DNA of 64,000 nucleotides from Scenedesmus sp. ARA3 (Eukaryota; Chlorophyta; Chlorophyceae; Sphaeropleales; Scenedesmaceae), in contig RWJK01001315.1 in assembly GCA_004335835.1 (NCBI GenBank), positions 6,434 to 70,433 of the forward strand. Reading direction: 5' to 3'. The translations under genes and the position numbers were made by a program. Below the pieces are notes generated by a model. That model was not told the DNA's origin. It ran no database searches and saw only the letters and a list, made by a program, of their open reading frames with translations. Positions 39,148 through 50,562 of the stretch are shown here, piece by piece (within the stretch, counting starts at the first letter, position 1; every line of letters starts with the position of its first letter).

Positions 39148-40036
39148 TTGGTGGTGGCAGGGAGAGGAGCAGGAGCAGGTGAGGCTGCATGCACACACAC
39201 GGCCCACAAAGAATCAATTTCATCTGCAGTGCTGTGCGACAATCGCAGTGAGCAATTCAGCACAGCGTGTGCTTGTGTTGCTCACCTTGACAAGCTATAC
39301 ATGTGCAATTGTGCGGCAGCGGTGCAGCACTGTAAGCAGACACATCAACTTTCAAGGTCGCTTCAGTTTGCTCCTGCATGGCACCTCTGCTCATGCTGTT
39401 GCTGCAGGTCTCCTGCGGCTGCTGCTGAGCTGCCTCCTGAGATCAGGGAGATGATGGGCGGCAGCAGCGCGCCATCACAGCAGCAGCAGCGGCAGCGTGC
39501 GCAGCCGCAGGCCCAAGCTGCTGGCAGCAGACAGCAGCGGCAGGGACAGCAGCAGCAGCAGCAGCATGGCCAGCAGCGTGGCCGGCCGGGTGGTGCTGGC
39601 GGCCCTGCCGTCAACCCCTGGTCTGCTGCGCGGCAGCCCGCCAGGCACATGATGCCAGGTGAGCCTGCAGCAGTGGCCGCACAGCAGCAGTGCATGCATT
39701 TCTGTAGTACCAGGTGACGGCAGGTGTTGAATATACCTCCGGTGCCCTGCCTGCCATCACCACATGCGCAGATTGATGATGCAGTATTGTGGGCTCAACG
39801 CACATGACCTGCATGTGTGCTGCACACAGCTGCTGCCCTTTTTGTGCTTGGTGACAAGTGTCCCCTGCTCACACCGCACTTGCTGTGTACTGCACTGTGT
39901 CTGCTGTGCAGGCAGTGGCGCCGTGCCTGCTGGCGTGCCGGCGGCCCCCAGCAGTGGCGTGCTGGACATGTTCAGGGAGCTGGGTGACACCATGATGACT
40001 GACAGCACCACGGGGGGTATGTTTGACGGCATGTGA
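31641..40036 (+). CDS. Very large Q/A-rich low-complexity protein, probably nuclear; family unknown
   Basis: Five exons, 31641-31880, 32051-32099, 32278-39178, 39408-39658, 39912-40036, are phase-consistent and give about 2,521 residues; one exon is 6.9 kb. The first about 115 residues look globular (KGMPKDEHSMHSSVGVGSIN, LPVDLQRAVELYTVTISQQ, VDAYLAKCEQALQGL). The remainder is alanine- and glutamine-rich with two long polyQ tracts (near residues 338 and 429) and several shorter ones. Basic clusters that could be nuclear localisation signals are KKRKRE (near 1049), KRRKRSPEQ (near 1973) and KRVRRTS (near 2047). Short recurring motifs: NPWS twice near the end and an AHTPR module (see repeat entry). 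It ends VLDMFRELGDTMMTDSTTGG. No domain was recognised; a transcription or chromatin co-factor would fit the composition, but that is a guess. Residues after about 120 are encoded largely by CAG, GCA and GCT. Confidence 0.75.
33000..33054 (+). repeat. Coding (CAG)18, polyglutamine
   Basis: Perfect CAG units in frame as glutamine in the Q/A-rich protein, ended by CAA. Confidence 0.95.
33273..33359 (+). repeat. Coding (CAG)29, polyglutamine
   Basis: Perfect run of 29 CAG codons, preceded by three copies of an EQQA unit. Pure CAG tracts of this length are normally length-polymorphic. Confidence 0.95.
36590..36990 (+). repeat. Two copies of an AHTPR module in the Q/A-rich protein
   Basis: QQQQAHTPRPRQATDAAIAA (from about 36594) and QQQQAHTPRQARDAAFAAVA (from about 36905) are clearly related at protein and DNA level and about 310 bases apart. 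Similar leucine-alanine helices follow (FAAEALLAEAQQLL; LLAVDDLLAGMRQR), so a longer unit may have been duplicated. Confidence 0.7.
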
Positions 40037-41506
40037 CCTGACCAGCTTGACTTCATGAAATGACAACCTTCCTGCAACGCAAGGTTCTGTGGGCATACAC
40101 GACATTGCACTGCCCTGTGTTGACGGTTTGGACTGACTGTATGGACTGTGACTTGGGCTGCTCTTCGCATCGACAGCGCTTGCATCAGCTTACATTGGCA
40201 GTGGTGGTGCTATTGTGTCTGACATGTTTGGACATGACATATTCGACCTCAGATTGGGACAATTTGGATTGCAGTGACTCTTCTTTACTTTACCAGTCGT
40301 TTCTGACCTTGTGCAAGTCGCCAACATAACGTCCTAGGTATTCAAGGTGGTTGTTGGTCACAGCACAGCTCCCACTGGGCTCGTTCATTGGCAGCAGCAA
40401 CGGCCATTAATGGCTATTGTTGCAATTCTGTGCTATACGCGTATTGTGAGGCCCTTTACAGTCGAGCAACCCAACGCCAGAACAGCTGTGGCGCTGCCAG
40501 GGACGACCAAGCCTTGAAGTCCCCTGTGTGTTTTTATGTGTCTGATGAAATAGTCAGAACTGCACGCCGGCGAGTACATTGCGTTTTTACAATTGTAATA
40601 ACGAAGAGGACCGAGTCGCCGGACTTCATCGGTGGATGAAAGTGCAACTCCGCTCTCGAGTGGATCGGTGTCACTGCCGGGGTGCATAACACACTGCCGC
40701 TGACAACACAGTGCGTGCGCACAGGACGCGTTCAGCCTGATTGACTGCAGTAGTGCTCAAGTGTTGACCATTTCACACTACTGCACGCGTGGTGCGCGCA
40801 AGACCGAACCGGGATTTGTGTTGCGATTGCCAGATCCCAGTGTTCAAGGGCTGTAACGTGCAAGCAGGTCAATCACCAAATCCCAGGCCACTGCTGCTGG
40901 CTTCCAGCTAACACTACTGTTACTGCAGCCAGCATTCAGAGTTGCAGGAAAGCCAGTTGTTGATGCATGAGCACCATGTGCCAACATGTTGCTGCATAGT
41001 GTGATGCTGTGCTGTGTAAAAGCTGCTGAGCCCTCATGGCTTCGCCTGCTCTGACCACTTGTCTGATGACCGCTGCCCAAGTTGTAAGGTAACATATCAA
41101 TTACATGCGACCTGTGGCAGTGTGTGGCGATGCTCACACATCATATGGACAAAAACACACGCTGCCCGCATTCCATGCGCATTGACATGCCAGTGGCAGG
41201 CCCAGCAGCTGCACAGTTGTGCCGCGTGCCGGCAGCACCGCCACCATCAACTGTGCAAAAATGAAGCCGGCGCAGTCCCTCACACATCCTGCCAGCTGCA
41301 TTCAACAATGTATTGATGCTCACTCCGACACACTCAGCTCACTCTTTACATTCGCAGGTAGCGAGACACACCCCAAAAACTACCCAGCCCAGCCCAGGCA
41401 GCAGCTGCTGCCACCAGCACAAGGCTGGTTATTTGCCGCCCGCTGCTCCTCGCTGCCGTCCATCCTCATCGCGCTGAAGGCGCTCCACAAGGCACTAAGC
41501 AAGCGC
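40037..41506. other. Convergent spacer, Q/A-rich gene and aldolase 3' ends
   Basis: About 1.5 kb without a recognisable gene. The left 300 bases are T/G-rich, typical of 3' UTR here. TTACA at 41101 (TGTAA on minus) is about 400 bases past the aldolase stop and may be its polyadenylation signal. The 40400-40850 part is low in CAG and unexplained. Confidence 0.5.
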
Positions 41507-44026
41507 TTAGTACTTGTAGCCCTGCAGGGTGGTGACAAGAGCAGGACAGAAGCAGCACAGAGGTCAGTTGTCTTGTTTCCATACGCGTCAGTGAGCCAGG
41601 AGCTGCTGGCACAGGTTATCTGCTGGCACTGCAAGCATGCAGAACACGAGCGCACCACAGCCTTCCTCTGCTGCAGCTAGCATTCCACAGACAGATCCTG
41701 AATGCACAGCAGCCACAACAGCAGGAAATCACACACCAACCAGCACCAGCTCATTACTGCAGCATAGCCCAAGGCGCAGCACACCCCAAGCACCACAGCA
41801 GCAGCGCCGCCACCACCACCACTAGCCAGGCAAGCAGGGCCAGCCACGCACCTTCTCGTAGGTGCGCTCGGCGGCCTCTGCGGACTCGTTGCTGGGGTCG
41901 TACTGGCCCATCTGTGCAAGGCTGTTGGCCTTGGCGCGCTTGAGCAGCGCCTCCTGGCCGGCCTTGAAGTTCTCGGGCTTGCCCTGCCACGTCTTGAGCA
42001 CGCTGTTCTGCAGCGCGCGCGCGTAGCTGAAGGACACGTGCCAGGGGTTGGGGCTCTGGTTCATGGCGTTCAGGTTGAGCGTGGACTCCAGCTCGGACTG
42101 GCCGCCGGACAGGAACATGATGCCGGGCACAGCCGGGGGCACGCGGCGGCGCAGCATCTTCAGGGTGTACTTGGCCACGGTCTCAGGGGGCACCTTGGCC
42201 TTGCTGTCTGCGCCTGGGGTGACCATGGCGGGCTTGAGCAGGATGCCCTCAAACATGACGTTGTTGTCGGCCATGTACTTGAAGGTCTCGGCCCAGATGG
42301 CCTCCTGCACCTCCAGGCAGCTGCAGGGGAGGGAGGGGGGGGGAGAGGGCAGAGCAGGACAGCACAGCAAAGCAGATGAAAAGTCAGTAACAATGTGATT
42401 AAAGGTTACCAGGGTGTGCTCAGACACAGCACATGCACTGCATCTGCTGCCATCACCCAATGCACGCCGTGTACTGCTGTGCATGCAGCAACTGGCTAGG
42501 TACCTGGCTTTGGTGCTTGCAGGAAGCACCTAGAAACCATTGCTGATGCCGACTGCTGCCACACAATCTGGCAACAAGTGGAAAGCCGCCACACCACGCT
42601 TGTGGGCCTGGCGCCACACCCACCAAACCCCCAGCAGTAGCAGCAGCCCTCCCCCCCCCCTGAACCACCACCACACACACAGCCACCACCACCACCCGCA
42701 CTCACCGGTCAATGTCGTGCTCGCCGTCCAGCAGCACCTCTGGCTCCACGATGGGCACCAGGCCGGCGTTCTGGGCGATGGCGGCGTAGCGGGCCAGGCC
42801 GTAGGCGCAGTCGCGCAGCGCGATCTGGCTGGGGCCGGCGGCGATGGACACCACGCTGCGCCACTTGGCGAAGCGGGCACCTGCCTTGTAGTACTCCTCG
42901 CAGCGCTTGTCCAGGCCGTCCAGGCCCATGCACCAGGACTCGCCGTTGCTGTTGGCCAGGGGCACCAGGCCCTTGTCCACCTTGATGCCTGGCACGATGC
43001 CCTGCTCGGTGAGGCACTCGGTCATCTTCTTGCCGGAGGAGGTGTTCTGGAACAGCGTCTCCTCAAACATGATGGCGCCGGAGATGTACTGGCCCAGGCC
43101 GGGGGTGGTCACCAGCAGCTCGCGGTAGGTGCGGCGGTTGTCCTCGGTGTTCTCCAGGCCGATGGACTCCAGGCGCTTGCCGCAGGTGGCGTTGGACTCG
43201 TCCATGGCCAGGATGCCACGGCCCTTGCTGGCGATCTTGCCCTGCAGGTGGGGAGGGCGGGAAGGAGAGCAGCAGGCGCAGGCAGGCAGGCAGCAGACAG
43301 AACACAGCAGGGGATCAGTAAAGGGTGATTGGGTATCCTTTCGTGTTGCTGCGGCTTTGGAGGAAGGGAACTTGCCCACACTGGGCTGCCATTGCTGTTG
43401 ATACTGCTACTGCTGCTGCTGCTGACAGGCTGCTGTTGCTGGGCATTTGATGTCAGAGCATCGGCAGCATGCATGCACGCGCACCAACAAGCTGAATCAA
43501 CACGGCTGTCCAATGTGCGCTGCAGCGATGCTGGCTGCCTTGGGCTGGCTGTGCTGGGCACTGAGACGTCTGCGTGGGCAACGCCGCTGCAAACCGCTCC
43601 AGCCTGCAACGTGCGGCTGCAGAGCGCCTACATTGCTGCAATTCTAATAGCTGAAGGCCAATTCGACTAGCTTAGCAGGACTGAAGAATCAGCATAGGAA
43701 TCAGCGACACCCGCTCCAGCTCCTGCAAGTGATCTGGCGCTGCACCTGCCAATTGTCACAGCAAGCACCTGCTAAATATTAATGCTGTCAATGCCTGCAT
43801 CTTGAGCCCGGCTGCGCTGCGCAATTGGGTACAGAGCGCTGATCCAGAGCAGAGCACGATTGTAGGTGGGCCGGCCCGATTCCACCCAAGCAGCCCGCCA
43901 CGCAGCACTCACCGCAGTCTGGATCAGCTCATCGTCGTACTTGGTGGCGCGCACCACCACGGCACGCCTGCCGGTGGCCTTGGCAGCCACGGTCTGGGCA
44001 GCAGCCTGCTTGAGTGCGAAAGCCAT
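41507..44026 (-). CDS. FBA: Fructose-bisphosphate aldolase, class I, chloroplast-targeted
   Basis: Exons 43913-44026, 42706-43241, 41852-42320 and a 15-nt last exon 41507-41521 (GYKY-stop after CTGCAG) give 377 residues. Residues 1-27 (MAFALKQAAAQTVAAKATGR then RAVVVRA) are a typical algal plastid transit peptide. The mature enzyme shows GRGILAMDESNATCGKRL, VPGIKVDKGLVPL, ARFAKWRSVVSIAAGPS, VPIVEPEVLLDGEHD, MFEGILLKPAMVTPG (Schiff-base lysine near residue 246) and SGGQSELESTLNLNAMNQ. It catalyses reversible condensation of DHAP with glyceraldehyde-3-phosphate (and with erythrose-4-phosphate) in the Calvin cycle and plastid glycolysis. All catalytic positions appear intact. Codon use is the most C/G-ending in the window, as expected of a highly expressed gene. 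Long first intron (43242-43912). Confidence 0.97.
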
Positions 44027-45290
44027 TGTGGCTGGTGTAGTTGAATGACCTCTGGATGTCAACGAGTGACGCACGGAAAGGTGCCCTGTCAACGCACGCA
44101 CCAGGCTGATATACTGGCTCAGTTGGCACTGCGTGCAAGACCTAGAAAACCCTCGGCACCTGCGCTGCAGGCATCAGCAATACCCGTAAATTCGTTTGTA
44201 AGAACACCATTGTGATCAGTGACTTTTCTGTTGCTGTTGCAGTGCCAATGAAGCCACAAAGCATTGGCGGGCACCTGCTCCTAACCAGAGCTCACTAGAA
44301 GGATTTCTCTGCCTAGCCACACTCCGGTCGTAAAACAAAGACGTTTAACGACATCCCTACGTATATTTAGTTGGGCTTCAGCCACTGCACTGGAAGTAGC
44401 CATGGCACTGCTCGCTGTCAGCTGCTAGCCTGGCGCTGCAGCACTGTGCAGAGAAGCATTGCTTGCGACGTGGGCTCAACCGCTACACACCATTCTGATA
44501 TTCTGGTTAAAGAACACGTTTACATAATCAGCCTTGAAACCAGGATATCAACGCCAACCCTGTATGCAGGTGCACAACCAGCATGCACTGCACACTGCGC
44601 ACTTGCCACTGCTGTGCACACACCTTCAAGTTGCAGCTCCGCATTCCTCATCACAGTCATGCAGGGAGCCTGACAACCATGTGTACTCCAGCAGCAGGCA
44701 TCCGCTGACTCCACTACATGCATCCACAGCGGGCGCTGTCCACTCCATTTGCTGCAGTGAGCAGGATCCATTCAGGATCCCTGTCACATCAACTCACTTC
44801 GCAACTGCAGCCGTATATGTTGAGGGCTGGCAGACCAGCAGCAACATGTATGCAGCGCATACGGAAGCGCCCTCAGATGACATACATGCTTGAGCAACAG
44901 ATGTCAGCGCAGCAGCGCAGAAATGCACTGCGAACCTGTGCAGTTGCTTTACAGCAGTTGGCAGTGTCTGTTGCAACACAGCTGTTGGCGCCACTGTGCA
45001 TACTGCTGACCGACACACAACACACGCTGCGCAACTCTGTCAGCAGCTGCTTCATGTAGCAACAGCAGACTTGACCTCAAGCATGCACAGGGGCAGCTGT
45101 TGCAACCAAACACTGTAGAGATGGACAGTCTAGCATGAAAAAAGCAAAGTTGCGCACCTTCAAGCAAACACTGTCTGGTCCAAGCGCTGCCTACAAAAGC
45201 TGCCAGCTCCTGCGCAGCCCAATCACCTCACAACTCCACCTCCCAAGCCATCACACCTCACCCCTGCCGCCCCCACCAGCCGCTGGCTAG
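44027..45290. other. Spacer: aldolase promoter and proteasome-gene 3' end
   Basis: About 1.26 kb with no recognised gene. The aldolase promoter occupies the left end; TTACA at about 44949 (TGTAA on minus) is a candidate signal for the proteasome gene. A BamHI-like GGATCC pair near 44764-44780 is a short direct repeat of no clear meaning. Confidence 0.45.
44108..44115 (-). promoter_or_regulatory. TATA-like element of the aldolase gene
   Basis: The minus strand reads CCAGTATATCAG about 80 bases before the aldolase ATG at 44026, a reasonable spot for a TATA box with a 45-55 base 5' UTR. It is a match by sequence and position only. Confidence 0.4.
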
Positions 45291-47661
45291 CTAGCTGGCC
45301 GCCTGCTGCTGCCCTGCCCCGCCGCGCTTGGCCGCCTCAGCCGCGGCCTTGTCTGCCTCCACCTCCGCCACCAGCGCGTCCAGCTCAGCGTCCCCCAGGA
45401 TGCGCAGGCCCGCGGGCTCCATGACCGCCACCTCGATGTTCTTGCTGCTGGCCTCCACCGTCTCCATGAGCGCGCGGATGGCCAGCTTAATGGTGTCGCG
45501 CCCGCTGCTCTCCACGTACTGCTTCTCAAGGAACTCGCGGATCTGATGTGGCAGGAGGCAGCAGGCGGGGGCAGGGTGGCATCCATGAGCAGGCGGGCAT
45601 ACAAGACACTGTCAGAGCCAAACACTCGCCAGCTTGACCAAGCGCGATGTCACACAGTGCAGCACATGAGCATGGGTGGTGACAAGCCACGCACGCAGCC
45701 CACCATGTGCAGCCCAGGCTGCAACAAGTTGTGTGCCACACAGGCTCCAGCCTACACATTCCGCTTGGCCAACCTGCTGTCCGCTGCAAGCGTGTATGCT
45801 TGGCACGGTTGGCGGCACACAATGGCAAACATGCCGTTGCTTGCTGACTCCACACCCCAGCTACTGCTGCGCTGTGCATGCACAACGCACCTTACAACCT
45901 GCACTGCTGCTGCTGCCGCTGCCCACACTGCGTGCACCCCCATGCCAATGTTCACTTTGACTTCTGTCAACAACTTCCACTTGCAACCCCCTGTCTCAGA
46001 CCATCCTGCAAGCCCCGTGCTGGGGCCGTGCTGCCACCCCCTCCCAGCTCTCACCGTCTTGCTGTTGCGTCCGATGGCGTTGGCCTTCCAGGCGCTGAAG
46101 GTGCCGCTGGGGTCGGTCTGGTACAGCGCGGGGCTGCCGTCAGGGTTGAAGCCCACGATGAGCGTGCTGATGCCAAAGGGCCGCACGCCACCGCTCTGCG
46201 CGGGATGAAGGCGGGGAACAGCACGCAGCACAGCAGCAGCTTGGTAAAAAGCATGGTTGCCGCCTGGTGAGCACCACTGCCGCATGCTCAGCAGCACTGG
46301 CTGCAAGCAAGCACGGCAAGGTACAAAGCAGCTGCCACACTAGCCATGTAGTGCCAGGTTTTGAAAAATGAGAGCTAGTCGCTGCCAGAACCTAGCGGCA
46401 AGCATGCCGTGAGCCCTGGTGGTCGTAGCATGGCTGACTTTATGCAGCAGAGACAGAGCAGGGTTGCTGGCTTCATACATCACTGCTTTCTGGTTCGGGA
46501 TAATCTTGAGACGATTGCTTTGCTTCCTGGCGCATCTAGTGCCTCAGAGACTGAGTACTCTGAGCTTGTGGAGGTCTCCGACACTTGATATCTGTCACCC
46601 CCCCCTTCTTTTGCTGAATTAGTTGGATTCTTGCTGGACCCCATGAGCCTTGTCTGGCTCCTTTGTGGGTGGGCCTGTGGCCCTACTTTGGTAACTGGTA
46701 ACTGGCATGCCCATCCCAGCTGCCACTGCTGTGCCTAGCTCGCTGCTGCTTCTGCGCATGGCACAGCCGCCCGCCTGGCCGCACCTGTGTGTACTTCTGC
46801 TGCACGCCCGCGATGTAGCGCGTGATGTAGTCCACCGTCACCTTCTCGTCCAGCGTGAGCCGGTAGCTCTGCGCCTCCACGCGCGCGCGGTTGACCAGCA
46901 CGCGCGCGTCTGCAGTCAGCCCGGCAAAGGCCAGGCAGATGTGCTCGTCGATCTTGACGATCTTGCGCACCGTGCGCGCGTCTTGTAGCCGCGCCGTGGA
47001 CTTGCGCTCCACGCCTGCATGGACACACCGCGTGCTGTCAGCAAGGAAGGCAGCAAGCTGCAGCGGAAGCTGCCCAGTGCGCATTGACACAGTCTAGGTG
47101 GGAGAGTAGGAAGAATCGCGAGACCAGGGCGAGCACTGCTAAGTTGTCAGCCAAGAGTTGTGCCATGTGCTAGCATTTCCCTGCAATATCTGCAGACAGA
47201 TCAACCATGCAGACGGCTGCATGTAGTGCCATGCGCCCTCATCCACAAACCCTGACGTGCAGTTGCAGTACAGCTGCTGAATACACATACACTGCAGAGC
47301 GGCAGCTGCTGCACGTGCATGCACGGTGCCCCATGCAAAGACAACACTATGCAGCTGCATACACGATCAAATCTTGCTGCTGCGCCTGCTGCCTGTGTGC
47401 AGATCACTGGCAACCACCTGCTGCGCAGCACCCACCTAGGACTATGGTGTCTGTGCCCCTCACACCAACCGCCAATGCTCCTTTACGCACTGCCTCCAAT
47501 GCATACTCTACTTGAAACCTGCAGATGCCGAGTTGCTTGCGTCAGTGGTCTAGCCATGCCAAGGACCTGCTACTGATGATAGCTGTGCTGATGCCCTGTC
47601 TCCCAACCCACAGGTGTCCGTCAGGCGAGAAGACTGTGATAGCTCTGTCGTAACGTGCCAT
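45291..47661 (-). CDS. PSMA7: 20S proteasome subunit alpha type-7 (alpha-4), with one exon not present in the sequence
   Basis: Exons seen: 47612-47661 ([16 protein letters not shown]), 46785-47014, 46055-46195 and 45291-45542. They match alpha-4: [94 protein letters not shown] and [12 protein letters not shown]. The protein forms part of the alpha ring that gates the proteasome. Between the first and second exon seen, about 28 residues that every alpha-4 has (the [10 protein letters not shown] region and following strand) cannot be found in 47015-47611 in any frame, although the phases leave room for an exon of 3n+2 nt. Direct splicing of 47612 to 47014 would shift the frame. The C-terminus ([13 protein letters not shown]) is alga-specific. 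Identity is sure; whether this copy is complete is not. Confidence 0.88.
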
Positions 47662-48071
47662 ACTGTTATAGCTGTGACGCTGAAGGTAGAGAGTTAACCG
47701 TGAAAGCGGGCGTGCTAGTGGGAAATGGATAACGAGAGCAATCGCTACGTACGTCGCTGGCCAAATTATGCGCTTTGATCCTCTATTCGTTCGTTTTGTT
47801 AGTGTTGATTTTGCGACCACGGAAGCGATCTGAGTAAGCGGTGCTGAAGTGTCATCATGTCACCCTGCTGCACCCTAACCTGCTGCTGTGTTTGAATGTC
47901 AAGGTGCTGGGCGTGTTAAGTCGTCGTGTATTGCGCGTGATGTTGCCAATTCAATCAACTTACTATGCTTGTTCGGGGTTTGTGGCGACATAGCAGCGTA
48001 GCTTGCACCAACCATCACCTCAGGCAGACGACGCTGCTCTAGCCATCTCAACAAGCCATAAGCAGCCCAAC
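47662..48071. promoter_or_regulatory. Divergent promoter region, PSMA7 / CDIN1-like
   Basis: 410 bp between opposing start codons, AT-richer and CAG-poor (CGCTACGTACGTCGCTGGCC near 47741). It must carry both promoters. Confidence 0.6.
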
Positions 48072-50562
48072 ATGAGCGGCCTACCCAGGGAGACATACCA
48101 GCAGATTCTGCATGATGTGGACATACCAGTGATGAGCTGTGCACACCTTGGCCTGCTGGCAGCCAGGTACCCTGGGTAAGCATGCCTGCCTTGCCCTGGC
48201 GCAGATGCATGCTTGCAGGAACACTGGCACAGCATCATACACCAGCTGGCAAAGGGCAAGATACATACACACAAACAACTAACTGAGGAGGTTTTTATTT
48301 TAGCCTGCATAAGTGGCGTAATTCCAAAGCAGCACCGTCAGTGCACTGGCCTCAGGCGATGGTGTTCCCTGCAGGGTGCGGCCGGAGACCATATGCGGCA
48401 TCCTGGCCCAGGAGAACCAGTACAAGGTCATCAAGAGCCACCACATACACAAGGCCAACATGCCGGCCTACTGCAGCAGGTGTGCTTCACCCAAGTACAG
48501 CAGCCATGCAACAGGGGCATAGTGCAGCAGCACGCAGGCGCCTTCCTGCAGCATGCACGACAGGGGTCGACAGCATTGCAGAAGGGGGCCCCAGCAGAAG
48601 GCACGTGACAGTATAACAGCGAGTCCACTTGCAGGGCGGTGCTCTGAAACTGCAGGGCGCCCTGGCAGGCGTCCGTTATGCTTGCACTGTCGTCATCACT
48701 GCTGCTGTGACCACTGCCCTGGCTGTGTGCTGCCTGGCTGCCTGGCGTCCTTCACCATCGCGCTGCGCTGCCAGGTATGTGACCGGGGAGGACGTGCTGG
48801 CGCTGTGCGCTGAGGTGGACTTCCCGCCCTGCCTCATGATGCGGCGCATGCTGGAGCTGCTGATGAGGCTCAGCAAGCAGGTGCGCGCCCTGGTGACATG
48901 GCCGCGCATTGGCAACGAAAGCGGCCAGGACAATGTCATAGCTGGCTGAAGGTCTGGTTACGTAACCAAGAAGTGTTAACTTTAAGTATGTGTTGTGCTT
49001 GTTGTGCTGCTGCAGGCTGTGAGCGACATGCTGAAGGACCCTTTACTGCTGCCACAGCAGCAGCACCACCATGATAGGATAGCATGCTTGCAGGAATGGC
49101 TGGCTGCAGCTGCAGCCCACTCACAGCAGGGCCAACAGCAGCAACACCGGCACAAGCAGCAGCAAAAGGCGCACGAGCAGTACCAGCCGCAGCAGAAGCA
49201 CCGGGAACAGCAGCCCTTGCAGCAAAGCAGCAGCATGGATGTGGCATTGATGCTGCAGCGGCTGCAGGCAGACATTGTGCGCTGCGTGCATGCCGACAGC
49301 AGCTACTCGCCCTACTGCGACATGGCCAAGTCCCTTGCAGGTGCGTGTCAGTCGCGCGCCAGCCTGCTGCAGCCGAGAAACTCAACTCCAGTACACCCTG
49401 TGCAGCTGCAGGCAGTGCTGTTAATGCGAACATGATAGCGTGTGCTTGCAACAGCATGCTTTCCCTGTTGCTGGCTATATGCCCAACAGGCCCCCACAGT
49501 CCTGGGCTGTGTGCTTCACCCCTCAACCCAGCATGCTGGTCTGCCGCCTGCTGTGCTGCCAGGGCTGGAGCATGAGGCCAAGCTGTACGCTGAGCTGGCA
49601 CGCGCCGACATCCCATTCTGGACAGAGCAGCAGCTGCGGCAGAAGGGCCTGTTTAAGACACCTGACGCACTGCTGCAAGTGAGAGGCTGCTGCGGCAGCG
49701 CCCTGCAGCCTGGCAACGGCAGCTGACCTGGTTTTTGAATTGGCTCTAGAAGTGCAGCACGTGAAAACCGTGATATATGCCTTGGGCCATCCGGCATGGT
49801 GCATGATAATACAGCTGCTCACAATCTGCGAAGTTAGTAGCAGCTAGCTCTTCTGCTGTCCTGGACTCAAGTGCACTCTGCTTATGCAACTCCCTATAGG
49901 GTTCCTGTGCCTGACCTCCTGCATCACGTGCGCTTTGCTGAAAGGCTGCCTGCTGCCTGTTTTGCCCCCAGGTGCCCATCTGTGTGCGTGCCGGCCCGGG
50001 TGACGCGTGGCACCTGGTGCACTGGATCGACAGCAAGGCCAGCTTTGGTGACGCGCGCACACACAGCAGCCAGCTGGAGGCGCAGTACCGCACCTACACC
50101 AACAGGTGCGCAGCTGCCGACAGCGCGAGCCTCCACTTGCAGGCCAGGCCGGCACGGCAGACCTTCCGGTGTTTGATGCTGAGAAGTACCCTGTAGGACG
50201 CTGCGTAAATCATTTCTTTACTTCTTGATCATTTCTCAACATCAGCTGCTGCTCGTGCTGCTGCCACCACCAGGTACGGCCCTGGCCTGGTCATCTACTG
50301 GCTGGGCTTCCTGGCCGGCATGGAAAATGACGCCGAGGTGCTGCTGCTGGAGGCCTTCCCAGGCCAGGCCGACCTGCTGCAGCTGCCACGCCTAGCAGTG
50401 CTGGGCCCGGCAACAGCAGCAGCAGGCGACAACGTAACAGGCGGTGCAGCGGCAGATGCTGCAGCAATTAAAGCACCTGCAGCTGGTTCAACAGGCGGCG
50501 CAGCTGCAAACACAGCTGGTATAGGTGCTGTATGTGGCTCAACAGCAGTGTATGCACAGTGA
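48072..50562 (+). CDS. CDIN1: CDIN1 (C15orf41)-like predicted PD-(D/E)XK nuclease
   Basis: Seven exons, 48072-48175, 48375-48479, 48775-48880, 49016-49340, 49563-49678, 49972-50105, 50274-50562, phase-consistent, 392 residues. Family blocks: VDFPPCLMMRRMLELLM, SYSPYCDMAKSLAG, LEHEAKLYAELARADIPFW, FKTPDALLQVPICV, VHWIDSKASFGD and GPGLVIYWLGFL. TPD (D248) and D272-S-K274 are the positions expected for the catalytic D and (D/E)xK of this nuclease-fold family. Human CDIN1 is 281 residues; this protein has a Q/H-rich insert (about residues 120-190) and an Ala/Gly tail of about 60 residues. In humans CDIN1 binds codanin-1 and its loss causes dyserythropoietic anaemia; its cell role is unresolved, and more so in algae. 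The N-terminal helices (LPRETYQQILHDVD, CGILAQENQYKVIKSHH) fit the family's helix-turn-helix part. Confidence 0.9.

Noticed and set aside
42540..43328. 262-codon plus frame rich in G, A, V and H
   Set aside because: Antisense of the aldolase exon 42706-43241, whose coding strand is certain.
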